From RUG12461 sp045657665 (GTDB taxonomy: Bacteria > Bacillota > Clostridia > Lachnospirales > Lachnospiraceae): 64,000 bases of DNA. The notes beneath the pieces were generated by a model that did no database searches, was not told where the DNA came from, and saw nothing but the letters and a program-made list of their open reading frames with translations. The position numbers were made by a program, and so were the translations under genes. Shown here piece after piece: positions 8,254-16,871 of the stretch (the first letter of the stretch is position 1; the number at the start of each line of letters is the position of its first letter). The stretch spans positions 16,215-80,214 of the forward strand of contig JAZOTN010000021.1 of NCBI GenBank assembly GCA_045657665.1, in the 5' to 3' direction.

Positions 8254-9974
8254 GCCGCACCCTCCTTTCCGGCCTCTGCCGCATTGCAGAGCTCGCGGTA
8301 GATGTCACAGTTTAAAAGAAGGTTTTCATGTGTATCAAACCCGGCAACCCGCCCCTTGTCCAGTACAAGGATCCGGTCCGCTTCCCGGACGGACGCAACA
8401 CGCTGCGTAATGATGATCTTCGTCATCTCCGGCATATCATCGCGAAGTGCGGTACGGATCTTTGATTCCGTAGCCGTATCAAGCGCGGAAAGAGCATCGT
8501 CCAGGATCAGGATGCGCGGCCTCCGGATCAAAGCCCTCGCAAGGCAGAGACGCTGTCTCTGTCCGCCGGAAAGATTCGCTCCTCCCTGCTCAACGACCGA
8601 TCCCAGTCCGCCTTCCTTTTCCGCCACAAACTGATCTGCCGAAGCAAGCCGCACGGCTTCATCACATTCCTCCGCCGTCGCGTCCGGTTTTCCCCACTTC
8701 AGATTGCTTTCGATCGTACCCGAAAACAGCACGTTCTTTTGGAGCACCACGGCAATATTGCCTGTCAGCGTATCCGCGTTATAATCCCGGACATCACAGC
8801 CTCCGACCAAAACACTTCCTTCGCTCACATCATAGAGCCTTGAGATCAGGTTGATAAAAGAAGTTTTGGAGGAACCGGTCGCACCGACAATTCCGATCAT
8901 TTCTCCGGATCGGATGGAAAGATCGACATTTTCCAGAACATTCTTGCCCTGACCCTGCCCGTAACGGAAAGAAACATGGTCAAACTGTACGGAACCGTCC
9001 TTCATCTCTGTCACCGGATGCTCCGGATCACGGATCGTCGGCTCTTCACTGAGCACCTCCGAAACACGCCGGAGAGAAGCAAAGCTGGAAGCCAGCTGTA
9101 CAAAGGAAAGCACCAGCATTGCCATATAGGACATGATCTGGAACGCATAGGTGATAAAACCTGTCAGATCACCGGTCGTCATCTCTCCGACGCTGATGAA
9201 CTTCGCGCCGATCCATGCGATCCCGATGAAACAGAATTCGAGTGCGAGCATCATGATGGGGTTGTTGAAGGCGAGAAGATTCTCCACCTTTACAAAACCT
9301 TTGCGGACAATGCCTGCGGATTTTTCAAAACTTTCGCTTTCCGATTGTTCGCGCGCGAAAGACTTCACCACGCGGATCCCCGTCACGTTTTCCTGAACCT
9401 TGCCGTTCAGCTTGTCATAATCCATATAAACCGAGCGGTACATCCGGATGCTCTTTAAAATGATAAAAGTCAGGAAAATACCGATAATGAGCACACCGAT
9501 CGTCAGCACCAGACAAAGCCTTCCATTGAGCCGTGCCGTCAGAATAAGAGAATAGATAATGGCAACCGGAGTCTTGAAAAAAGTGTTCAGGATCGTCTGC
9601 GCAGCTGTCTGGATATTGGTGATATCCGTGGTCTGACGCGTAACAAGGCTTGAAACACCGTATTTGTCAAGATTTGCAAAGGAGAATCCCTGAACCCGGA
9701 CAAACAATGCCTCCCGAAGATTTGCGGCAAGACCGCTGCTTGCTTTGGCGGAATAAACATAGCCGACCAGCGCCGTAATAAGCGCCGAAACCGCAAAGAT
9801 CAGCATGTATCCACCCCACCTCAGCACCTCGCTGATATTGTTCTGCGAAATACCGTCATCCACGATGTGCGTTGTCATCAGCGGGATCATGGTCTCCAGA
9901 AGACCGCTCATGATCAGCAGGATCGGTGCCGCTATAAAAGCGCCTTTATATTGCTTTACCTGTTGCAGGATCAC
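8250..9974 (-). CDS. ABC exporter half-transporter (degenerate-site partner, ATPase plus permease)
   Basis: This protein of about 574 residues has an N-terminal six-helix exporter domain and a C-terminal ATPase. The Walker A reads GATGSSKTS (last glycine replaced by Ser) and the Walker B is LILDDALSALD (Asp where the catalytic Glu belongs), while its signature LSGGQ is canonical. It therefore supplies the good signature and the poor Walker site of the heterodimer. I place the start at GTG 9974, nine bases after AAAGG. A TTG at 9983 is also in frame but abuts the AAAGG. The gene begins inside the 3' end of the preceding condensation-like gene (overlap about 29 bp), so it is tightly coupled to it. 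Confidence 0.93.
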   Translation of the reverse strand: MILQQVKQYKGAFIAAPILLIMSGLLETMIPLMTTHIVDDGISQNNISEVLRWGGYMLIFAVSALITALVGYVYSAKASSGLAANLREALFVRVQGFSFANLDKYGVSSLVTRQTTDITNIQTAAQTILNTFFKTPVAIIYSLILTARLNGRLCLVLTIGVLIIGIFLTFIILKSIRMYRSVYMDYDKLNGKVQENVTGIRVVKSFAREQSESESFEKSAGIVRKGFVKVENLLAFNNPIMMLALEFCFIGIAWIGAKFISVGEMTTGDLTGFITYAFQIMSYMAMLVLSFVQLASSFASLRRVSEVLSEEPTIRDPEHPVTEMKDGSVQFDHVSFRYGQGQGKNVLENVDLSIRSGEMIGIVGATGSSKTSFINLISRLYDVSEGSVLVGGCDVRDYNADTLTGNIAVVLQKNVLFSGTIESNLKWGKPDATAEECDEAVRLASADQFVAEKEGGLGSVVEQGGANLSGGQRQRLCLARALIRRPRILILDDALSALDTATESKIRTALRDDMPEMTKIIITQRVASVREADRILVLDKGRVAGFDTHENLLLNCDIYRELCNAAEAGKEGAA

Positions 9975-11142
9975 GTTCTTCAACCTTTAGTCCCATCCTT
10001 TCCAGCACATTCTTCAGTGCCTTTTTATATCTGCCGTTTCCGGCAGCATCATAACCGGAAAAGCCCATCCGCTGTCCGAAGGTTACGCCGTATACCATCA
10101 GCGGAAACAGCATCGCTCCCGGCAGCATCGCCGTGATATGCTCCGCATAGGAATCCGAGATGACACCTCTTCCAAGGTTACTGATCAGAACCGCATCCTG
10201 TCCGAGCAGCGGAACAATGCGCTTCATCCTCTCCTCATGGTTTTCCGCCATCAGGACATTTCGCCACTGATTGCACTGGTATGCGATGGCATCCTTCGTA
10301 TTCTGCTCCTTGCATTGGGAAGCGATCTCCGCCGCCATGGCCTTTGGATCAGAGGTCTCATCCGCGGAAAACACCACCCGCATATTGGCAAGACTTGCAT
10401 TTTGAAAAGTATTCGGAATCTCCATGAGTATTCTGGCATTGATGGGAAGACGTGCTATGATCTTCGCTTTATTATCCGGATAGCACTCGGAAAGCGCCTG
10501 TATACAGAGCGCCGTCAATACATTCTGAGCGGAACCGTTCAGTTCTTTGCAAAGCGCACGAAATTCGGCATAGGTCGACTGAAGCAGAAAAGAATCAGAA
10601 AAGTCCGGTGCCTTGGGACTTTTGATCGTGAAAAACGGTCCCTCCGGCATCGAAACAGGCTTATAGTCCGGTGAAACGGGAAGCTCCGTCTCAAGGAGAT
10701 CCTTTGCATAATCCGGTGCCGAAGCGCCTTTGTAGACCCCTTCCTCAACGCCGAAATAATGGTCAAGCAATGTCCTCGCGAAGTAATAGAACCCGCATCC
10801 ATCTGTCAGCGCATGTGTCACCATGACGCCGATCATATTATCATGGTAATAAACCGCACAGGAATGTCCGTTGTTTTCCGGCGTATTGAGCACCGTTGGC
10901 TCCTTCGTCTGCAGGGGAAGCGGCGCACTGTTTTCTTCCGCCGCAAGGAAGATCCCCTCCTCCGGTACCACGGAGCATCGCATGTAAGGGCAGTCGGAAA
11001 GGGCTTTTTCAAGAGCCGCAGAAAGCCTCTCTCCGTCCACCGGTTCATCCAGGAAAAACCTCGTAAACGGGTTCGTTGCCGCCAGATGTCTGGTATCCTG
11101 ACTCATTCCGAGAAGCGAGCCCGAATAAAGTCGTTGTTTCAT
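9946..11142 (-). CDS. Condensation/acyltransferase-fold protein with intact HxxxDG motif
   Basis: The 398-residue protein has the two-lobed chloramphenicol-acetyltransferase/condensation fold signature: HALTDG at residues 110-115 (His110 is the predicted catalytic base), preceded by ALEKALSDCPYMRCSV, typical of the first helix and strand. The later DAVLISNLGRGV and a FGQRMGFSGYDAAGNGRYK C-terminus resemble the bridging and floor segments. Relatives include NRPS condensation domains, PapA-type acyltransferases and alcohol acetyltransferases. No carrier protein or adenylation domain lies nearby, so a stand-alone acyl-CoA- or acyl-phosphate-using acyltransferase is likely. The RBS is AGGAGAG seven bases from ATG. 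It follows a homologous but degenerate paralogue by 12 bp. Confidence 0.78.
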   Translation of the reverse strand: MKQRLYSGSLLGMSQDTRHLAATNPFTRFFLDEPVDGERLSAALEKALSDCPYMRCSVVPEEGIFLAAEENSAPLPLQTKEPTVLNTPENNGHSCAVYYHDNMIGVMVTHALTDGCGFYYFARTLLDHYFGVEEGVYKGASAPDYAKDLLETELPVSPDYKPVSMPEGPFFTIKSPKAPDFSDSFLLQSTYAEFRALCKELNGSAQNVLTALCIQALSECYPDNKAKIIARLPINARILMEIPNTFQNASLANMRVVFSADETSDPKAMAAEIASQCKEQNTKDAIAYQCNQWRNVLMAENHEERMKRIVPLLGQDAVLISNLGRGVISDSYAEHITAMLPGAMLFPLMVYGVTFGQRMGFSGYDAAGNGRYKKALKNVLERMGLKVEERDPATGKAI

Positions 11143-11154
11143 TATTATACTCTC

Positions 11155-12429
11155 CTATTCCTCCGGCAGTTCCACGCCGAAATTATTCTGTTCCATGTTG
11201 CGCTCCGCGGAAAGCACCTCGATCCCTTCCGCAGCAAGTTCCTCCTCAAACGCACGGATGATCTTTGCGTCCTTGTATTTATGCGCGAGCTCCGGCACAA
11301 AGCGTCCGTTCTGGGCCGTGATCACGATACCGTTGGTGGCGTTGAAACCCTTTACCATGGTCTGCTCAATATACCGGTCCATTCCGGGGATCTCATATTG
11401 TCCGACATAGCTGACAAGCGTACTCGGCGTCATATCCGCGATCAGGGAATGCTCCAGATAATACTTCGCTTTTTCATTCAGAGTCGGACACTCTTCCATC
11501 CGGATCAGCGTCTCTCTTTCTTTCTTGAAAAGTTCATTTGTCGCGCCCGGATCACGCTGGCTTTTTAATTCCGCTCTTCCTTTTTTGCAAAGGGTCTCAA
11601 TGTCCTGCCCTGCTTCTTCCTTTTTAATAATAAGGTGCATGAACTTCGTGATGAGCGACATGCTTTCGGCAAACCCGTACTGATCGCTGACATCACAGGT
11701 AATGCCGAGATCCGTATATTCCGGCACCTCCGGAATGCAGCGGAGCAGCGCTTTGAAATATAGAATCGCAAACCATACCGAAGGAGATGCTCCGATCGCC
11801 TTCACACGTTCCATTACCTTCTCTTCATCCAGGAAGAGTGCTGTCACGTATGCTCCCTCCGGCTTATCCTCCTTAAGCATCTCTTCAACCTTGCTCTGCG
11901 GGATCGGCTTCACCTCCGGCGGAAAACCTTCCCACACAGGCGTAATGTCCGGGAGTGTAAGAAACGGCTGGATCAGTTCCTCTCCGGGCTCCGGCGGCTG
12001 ATCCGGTCTGCGGATCCCTTCGATCATCGGATCCTTTCCGGTCAGCTCCCAAATATACTGGTACAGCACGGAAAATGTCCAGCGGAAAAGACCTCTCCCG
12101 CCGCCAAGATTGTGCAGGATCGTAAAGCAGATATCGTTTCCCTCATAATCCGCACAGATCAGATGGTAGTTCAGCTCTTTTGAGCCGAACGCGGGCATCG
12201 GCGTACGGGTTTTCAGCACCGGTACCGGAAGCTCGTTTTCTTCAAGCATAAAAGCGCCATTCCTCACCACGATCTTTTTTGCAAGGTAAGGATAGCGCTT
12301 CATGGTTTTCTGCATCGCATTGTTCAAAGCTTCAGGATTTACCGGATCCTTCATACGGAACCGGTAACGCATGGTCAAGGCTCCGAAAAACTTCATCAGA
12401 TAGAGCAGTCTGGTATTATAATCAATCAT
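11155..12429 (-). CDS. Condensation/acyltransferase-fold paralogue with degenerate active site
   Basis: This 424-residue protein is related to the next gene: it has the same opening (ALNNAMQKTMKRYPYLAKK) and a matching central strand, but the catalytic motif reads HNLGGG (residues 106-111) where HxxxDG is expected. The His is kept and the structural Asp is Gly. It could be a catalytically altered acyltransferase or a structural partner of the intact paralogue. It is the first gene of the nine-gene operon. The RBS GGAGG lies nine bases before the ATG and a TATAAT promoter element lies about 35-40 bases upstream. The protein is soluble, without a signal peptide. Confidence 0.72.
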   Translation of the reverse strand: MIDYNTRLLYLMKFFGALTMRYRFRMKDPVNPEALNNAMQKTMKRYPYLAKKIVVRNGAFMLEENELPVPVLKTRTPMPAFGSKELNYHLICADYEGNDICFTILHNLGGGRGLFRWTFSVLYQYIWELTGKDPMIEGIRRPDQPPEPGEELIQPFLTLPDITPVWEGFPPEVKPIPQSKVEEMLKEDKPEGAYVTALFLDEEKVMERVKAIGASPSVWFAILYFKALLRCIPEVPEYTDLGITCDVSDQYGFAESMSLITKFMHLIIKKEEAGQDIETLCKKGRAELKSQRDPGATNELFKKERETLIRMEECPTLNEKAKYYLEHSLIADMTPSTLVSYVGQYEIPGMDRYIEQTMVKGFNATNGIVITAQNGRFVPELAHKYKDAKIIRAFEEELAAEGIEVLSAERNMEQNNFGVELPEE

Positions 12430-12463
12430 GATCCGTTTCCTCCTCTGTTCAAAAATCTTTCTT

Positions 12464-12492
12464 ATTATACTATAATTTTTCTTTCCTGGGAA
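12464..12492 (-). promoter_or_regulatory. Predicted sigma-A promoter of the nine-gene operon
   Basis: Read on the minus strand, TTCCCA (12487-12492) and TATAAT (12464-12469) are separated by 17 bp. The -10 is perfect and the -35 matches TTGACA at four of six positions. The start would fall about 12457, giving a leader near 28 bases that carries the GGAGG site. Confidence 0.55.
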
Positions 12493-12502
12493 TCATTTCC
12501 AT

Positions 12503-12820
12503 CTATACCTGCCACAAATGCTCCTCCCTAAGTCCCATCGAAAAAAGCTCCTCCATCTCCTCATCTTTTTCCGGCGATATCGGCATTTCAAGAAGGCCTT
12601 TGATCAGATAGTTCTCCTCTTCGTTTTTCGGTTCGTAGGAAGCTGCGGCAAAAGAAAGCGCTTCCTTCAGCGGCTCCGGTTCTTTTGTTTCCGGAACAGA
12701 CACTCCGGATAATTTGAAAAAAAGACCTGCTCCATAATAGAACTCGTAATTCCCCAAAAATCTTGATTTCTTAATTTTGCATTTAATAATTACGCTCTGT
12801 CGCGCGATTGACGGTACCAT
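12503..12820 (-). CDS. Small hypothetical protein
   Basis: This is a 105-residue open frame whose product I do not recognise. The N-terminal half is basic and hydrophobic (MVPSIARQSVIIKCKIKKSRF) and could be beta-rich. The C-terminal half is acidic, with NEEENYLIKGLLEMP and EKDEEMEELFSMG segments suggesting helices. There is no signal peptide or membrane helix. An AAGGAG sequence lies 13 bases before the ATG, longer than usual, or 10 bases before an ATT codon. It is upstream of the nine-gene operon on the same strand but separated by that operon's predicted promoter, so it may be an independent leader gene. Confidence 0.5.
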   Translation of the reverse strand: MVPSIARQSVIIKCKIKKSRFLGNYEFYYGAGLFFKLSGVSVPETKEPEPLKEALSFAAASYEPKNEEENYLIKGLLEMPISPEKDEEMEELFSMGLREEHLWQV

Positions 12821-12877
12821 AATAGATGACGTTCTCCTTTTTTATGTTTTTCATTCGGAACAAAAACAGCCTTATTC

Positions 12878-12906
12878 TTGTATTTTTTTCTCCGATACTA
12901 TATAAT
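12878..12906 (+). promoter_or_regulatory. Predicted sigma-A promoter of the ECF S-component gene
   Basis: TTGTAT (12878-12883) and a perfect TATAAT (12901-12906) are spaced by 17 bp. Transcription should begin near 12913, leaving an unusually long leader of about 144 bases before the start codon at 13057. Confidence 0.75.
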
Positions 12907-12912
12907 GAAGCA

Positions 12913-13056
12913 ACTTAAGTAGCATACCCCGATCATAGGACAAATCATACCGCTCGTGCCGGAGAACGCATACCGGAATGGATGCCATCTCGGATGGTGC
13001 GTGAGGCCGGATCTGCCCCATATGTGACGGGATCAAAACGAAGGAGGAAACTGAAT
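12913..13056 (+). promoter_or_regulatory. Long structured 5' leader, possible uncharacterised riboswitch
   Basis: The leader between the predicted start and the vitamin-transporter-type gene contains at least two hairpins: CCGG-AGAACGCATA-CCGG (about 12958-12975) and TGCCATC-TCG-GATGGTG (about 12983-12999). A GGCCGG segment and a CCCC segment follow. ECF S-component genes are often controlled by riboswitches. I compared it mentally with THF, TPP, FMN, preQ1, cobalamin and ZTP consensus sequences and found no convincing match. Confidence 0.4.
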
Positions 13057-13662
13057 ATGAATGATAAAACGAAATCTGTCGCAGCTCCGAACATGAAGAT
13101 CACGCAGATCATCGCATTTCTCGGTGTTCTCACAGCTGTCGTGATCGTTCTGCAGGCACTGGCATTAAACATACGCTTCGGTGTCTTTTCGATCACACTG
13201 GTGCTGGTTCCGATCATCGTCGGTGCCGCGACCTGCGGATGGAAGGCAGGAGCCTGGCTCGGACTCGTGTTCGGCGTTGTGGTTCTTCTTACCGGTGATG
13301 CCGCACCGTTCCTTGCGGTAAACGCTCCCGGAACCGTCATCGTCGTTCTTGCCAAAGGTATTTTTGCAGGACTTTTTGCCGGACTTGTTTATGCCGCTGT
13401 TGCAAAAAAGAATGCGCTGCTCGCAGCCATCCTTGCCGGGATCACCGCTCCGGTCGTAAACACCGGAATTTTCCTCATTGGCTGCCGTGTCTTTTTCTTC
13501 GACACCATCAGCGAGTGGGGGCAGCAAGCGGGCTTTGAGAACGCAGCTGCTTACATGTTCCTCGGCCTCGCCGGTGTGAACTTCATCGTGGAGCTGATCA
13601 TCAACCTGGCTCTTTCCGCTGCGGTTGTTCAGATCGTCCGCATCATCAACCGTTCCAAATAA
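13057..13662 (+). CDS. ECF transporter S component (substrate-binding membrane subunit)
   Basis: This is a 201-residue, very hydrophobic protein with about six predicted membrane helices, the size and style of energy-coupling-factor S components (Pfam ECF_trnsprt type). It opens with a short basic cytosolic tail and the helix IIAFLGVLTAVVIVLQALAL. An ITLVLVPIIVGAATCGWKAGAWLGLVFG segment (helices 2-3) is typical, with the AWLG motif that contacts the T subunit. The start at 13057 is chosen because AAGGAGG lies eight bases upstream. The frame is open further upstream without an RBS. No A or T subunit is nearby, so it is a group II S component using a shared EcfAAT module. The vitamin or cofactor carried is not readable from the sequence. 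Confidence 0.8.
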   Translation: MNDKTKSVAAPNMKITQIIAFLGVLTAVVIVLQALALNIRFGVFSITLVLVPIIVGAATCGWKAGAWLGLVFGVVVLLTGDAAPFLAVNAPGTVIVVLAKGIFAGLFAGLVYAAVAKKNALLAAILAGITAPVVNTGIFLIGCRVFFFDTISEWGQQAGFENAAAYMFLGLAGVNFIVELIINLALSAAVVQIVRIINRSK

Positions 13663-13676
13663 GATTAAGAGAATGA

Positions 13677-13716
13677 AAAAGGGACTGCCGCTAATCTGTG
13701 CGGCAGTCCTTTTCTT
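13677..13716. terminator. Bidirectional intrinsic terminator
   Basis: GGACTGCCGC and GCGGCAGTCC form a ten-base-pair stem flanked by A-tract and T-tract, so it can stop both the plus-strand ECF gene and the minus-strand butyrate operon. Confidence 0.85.
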
Positions 13717-13746
13717 ATACGTTCACTTCAATGTCAGTCGGAAAGA

Positions 13747-14793
13747 TTATGCCTTTGCCGCAACTGCCGCTTTGATCTGCTCGGTAAGCTGCGGAACGAT
13801 CTTGTTGAGATCTCCGACAACCCCGTAATCCGCTACATCAAAGATCGGAGCATCCTCATCCTTGTTGATCGCGATGATGATGTCACTTTCCTCCATACCT
13901 GCAACGTGCTGGATCGCTCCGGAGATACCGATCGCGAAATACACCTGCGGACGGACGGTCTTTCCGGTCTGGCCAACCTGAAGATCCTGCGGCTGCCAGC
14001 CGTTCTCAACGACTGCACGTGAGCAGGAAACAGTTCCGCCGATCGCTTCCGCAAGATCCTCGAGAATCTTGAAGTTCTCTTTGGAGCCAACGCCTCTTCC
14101 GCCGGAAACAAGGATCTTCGCATCCATAATGTTCTTTGTCGTCACAACGGATTTCACAATCTCCTGAATCTCTACGAAACGATTGTTTTTCTCGATCTTC
14201 GCATCAAAATCGATCACCTCAGCCTTGCGTCCTGCCTCTTTCGGAAGCTTCTGCATAACGCCGGGCCGGACGGTTGCCATCTGCGGACGGTTATCCGGGC
14301 ATGCGATCGTTGCGATCGTATTGCCACCGAATGCGGGGCGGGTCATGAGAAGCTGATTATGCTTCTGCTCAACGCCTTCCCTCGGCTCCAGCGGGAAATC
14401 GCCGATATCGAGCTGCGTGCAGTCTGCGGTAAGACCGGTTGCCACTCTCGCGGAAACGGTCGGGCCAAGATCACGTCCGATTGCCGTTGCACCCACCAGC
14501 ATGATCTCCGGTTTGAATTCGTTGATTACTGCGGTCAGTGCCTGTGCATACGGCTCGGTCATATAGGTTTCCAGTGCCGGATCATCAACCACGATGACCT
14601 TATCCGCACCATACTCTCCAAGCTCATCCGCAAGTGCTTTTACATCATGCCCGAGAAGCACAGCCGTAACATCCGTACCGAGATCCTTTGCCAGATCCTT
14701 TCCTTTGCCGACCAGTTCGAAGGCAATACTGCTGAGTTTCTTATCTACCTGCTGCGCAAAGATATATACGCCCTTATATTCTTCTAAACCCAT
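13747..14793 (-). CDS. etfA: Electron transfer flavoprotein alpha subunit
   Basis: The 348-residue EtfA has the alpha/beta N-terminal domain, a typical central segment, and the C-terminal FAD-binding domain with the stretch VGQTGKTVRPQVYFAIGISG and GAIQHVAGM. It binds the FAD that shuttles electrons between EtfB and butyryl-CoA dehydrogenase. In butyrate-forming Clostridia the EtfAB-Bcd complex bifurcates electrons from NADH to crotonyl-CoA and ferredoxin. It is the last gene of the operon, 15 bp after etfB, and ends just before a shared terminator. Confidence 0.97.
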   Translation of the reverse strand: MGLEEYKGVYIFAQQVDKKLSSIAFELVGKGKDLAKDLGTDVTAVLLGHDVKALADELGEYGADKVIVVDDPALETYMTEPYAQALTAVINEFKPEIMLVGATAIGRDLGPTVSARVATGLTADCTQLDIGDFPLEPREGVEQKHNQLLMTRPAFGGNTIATIACPDNRPQMATVRPGVMQKLPKEAGRKAEVIDFDAKIEKNNRFVEIQEIVKSVVTTKNIMDAKILVSGGRGVGSKENFKILEDLAEAIGGTVSCSRAVVENGWQPQDLQVGQTGKTVRPQVYFAIGISGAIQHVAGMEESDIIIAINKDEDAPIFDVADYGVVGDLNKIVPQLTEQIKAAVAAKA

Positions 14794-14808
14794 TTTTTCG
14801 CCCTCCTG

Positions 14809-15597
14809 TTAAATAATATGCTTCTCATTCAGTTTTCCGAAAATGTACGAAACTGCCTCATCCGGCGTATCCGGCGCAACTTTCTCACCTGCACCCTTAC
14901 GTACCTTGTCGGAAGCCTTTGCGATCTTGGTCGGGGATCCCGCAAGACCGATATTCGCATCATCCAGTTCCTTCAGATCCGGTCTGCCCCAGACGGTGAC
15001 TTCTTTCTCGTCATAAGCATCAAAGATCCCACCCGGTGTCATATAACGCGGATCATTGAGCTCGGAAAGAGCCGTGATCAGGCAGGGCATCTTTACCTTC
15101 AGCATGTGATGGCGATCCTCATACTGACGCTTTACAATGACGGAATCTCCGTCCAGCTTGATCTCTGCCGCGTAAGAGATGACCGGAAGCTTTAAGTGCT
15201 CCGCAATCTGCGGTCCGACCTGAGCCGTATCACCGTCAATTGCCTGACGTCCGGTAATGACCAGATCATAATCGAGGTTCTTTAATGCAGCCGCAATGGT
15301 GCTGGAGGTAGCCCAGGTATCCGCGCCGCCGAGTACACGGTCGGTAACAAGGATTGCCTTGTCAGCGCCCATAGCCATCGCCTCGCGAAGAACGTCGTCT
15401 GCTTTCGGAAGCCCCATCGTCAGAACAGTTACTTCTGCACCATATTGATCTTTTAAACGGAGAGCTGCTTCCAAACCCGCTTTGTCATCCGGATTCATGA
15501 TCGCAAGCATCGCCGCTCTGTTCAAAGTTCCGTCCGGATTGAACTGCACGCCGCCGGCGGTATCCGGAACCTGTTTGATACATACTACGATTTTCAT
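14809..15597 (-). CDS. etfB: Electron transfer flavoprotein beta subunit
   Basis: The 262-residue EtfB begins MKIVVCIKQVPDT, the invariant opening of the family, and contains VITGRQAIDGDTAQVGPQ, the conserved beta-subunit signature. The start is set at 15597, eight bases after AAGGAG. An ATG at 15618 lies upstream of that site and is not used. In bifurcating EtfAB the beta subunit holds the FAD that accepts hydride from NADH. It sits 44 bp after bcd and 15 bp before etfA. Confidence 0.97.
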   Translation of the reverse strand: MKIVVCIKQVPDTAGGVQFNPDGTLNRAAMLAIMNPDDKAGLEAALRLKDQYGAEVTVLTMGLPKADDVLREAMAMGADKAILVTDRVLGGADTWATSSTIAAALKNLDYDLVITGRQAIDGDTAQVGPQIAEHLKLPVISYAAEIKLDGDSVIVKRQYEDRHHMLKVKMPCLITALSELNDPRYMTPGGIFDAYDEKEVTVWGRPDLKELDDANIGLAGSPTKIAKASDKVRKGAGEKVAPDTPDEAVSYIFGKLNEKHII

Positions 15598-15641
15598 GTA
15601 TTCTACTCCTTTTTTCATATTTTCATCAAGTTGCTTTCGGT

Positions 15642-16796
15642 CTACTTAAGCAGTGCTCCGGAAATGACCATTCTCTGTACTTCCGACGTTCCTTCATAGA
15701 TCTCCGTGATCTTCGCGTCACGCATCATACGCTCTACATCGTACTCACGAATGTATCCGTATCCGCCGAACAGCTGCACGACTTCCGTCGTTACCGCCAT
15801 AGCGGTCTCTGCTGCAAAGAGCTTTGCTTTTGCTGCTTCCACGGAATAAACCTTCTGGGTCTCTTTTGCTTTCGCAGCCTTGTAAACGAGAAGCTGCGCC
15901 GCCTCGATCCTTGTCGCCATATCCGCGATCTTGAACTGCGTATTCTGCTGCTGTGCGATGGAACGACCAAACTGCTTACGCTCTTTGGTGTATTCGATAC
16001 AGCGGTCAAGAGCGCCCTCTGCGATACCAAGAGCCTGAGCAGCAATACCGATACGACCGCCATCCAAAGTATGCATAGCGATCGGGAAACCCTTTCCTTC
16101 CGGTCCGAGGAGTGCATCGCCCGGAATCTTGCAGTCCTCAAAGATCAGCTCATAAGTTGAGGATCCGCGGATACCCATCTTCTTCTCTTTTGTACCGAAG
16201 GAGAAGCCGGGAGTTCCTTTTTCCACGATAAACGCGGAGAATTTCTTTTTCTTGCGTCCCTTGGGGTCTACATCGACCTGGGTCACAGCGATCACAATAT
16301 ATACATTTGCTTCTTTTCCGTTTGTAATGAAGCACTTGGACCCGTTCAGGATCCAGCTGTCGCCATCCTTGATCGCACGGGTCTGTGCACCCTGTGCATC
16401 AGTACCTGCGCCGGGCTCGGTCAATGCGAATGCACCAAGCCATTCACCGCTCGCAAGCTTCGGAACGTATTTCTGCTTCTGCTCTTCCGTTCCGTATGTC
16501 ATGATCGGATCAATACAAAGAGAAGTATGAGCGGAAACAATAACGCCTGTCGTACCGCACACCTTACTGAGTTCCTCAACACACATTACATAAGTCAGCG
16601 GATCACATCCCTGTCCGCCGTACTCCTTCGGCACCGGAATTCCGAGAAATCCGGCTTTCGCCATTTTTTCCACGGTCGCTCTCGGGAAAACCTCGGTCTC
16701 GTCCGTTTCCTGTGCAAGAGGCTTTGCTTCGTTTTCAGCGAATTCGCGGAACAGCGTCCTCGCCATTTCATGCTTCTTGTCTAAAGAAAAATCCAT
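15642..16796 (-). CDS. bcd: Butyryl-CoA dehydrogenase (acyl-CoA dehydrogenase family)
   Basis: The 384-residue enzyme has full-length acyl-CoA dehydrogenase structure: ALTEPGAGTDAQGAQT (FAD-contact loop), ERKQFGRSIAQQQ (signature 2), and the catalytic Glu in EIYEGTSEVQR near the C-terminus, as in short-chain enzymes. It reduces crotonyl-CoA to butyryl-CoA together with EtfAB. Position between hbd and etfB makes Bcd rather than another acyl-CoA dehydrogenase the clear choice. Confidence 0.95.
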   Translation of the reverse strand: MDFSLDKKHEMARTLFREFAENEAKPLAQETDETEVFPRATVEKMAKAGFLGIPVPKEYGGQGCDPLTYVMCVEELSKVCGTTGVIVSAHTSLCIDPIMTYGTEEQKQKYVPKLASGEWLGAFALTEPGAGTDAQGAQTRAIKDGDSWILNGSKCFITNGKEANVYIVIAVTQVDVDPKGRKKKKFSAFIVEKGTPGFSFGTKEKKMGIRGSSTYELIFEDCKIPGDALLGPEGKGFPIAMHTLDGGRIGIAAQALGIAEGALDRCIEYTKERKQFGRSIAQQQNTQFKIADMATRIEAAQLLVYKAAKAKETQKVYSVEAAKAKLFAAETAMAVTTEVVQLFGGYGYIREYDVERMMRDAKITEIYEGTSEVQRMVISGALLK

Positions 16797-16871
16797 GATA
16801 ACTTCCTCCGTTTCGTATTTTATACGAATCGGGACAAGCGAACATACTTGCCCCGATTGATATACCTAGAT

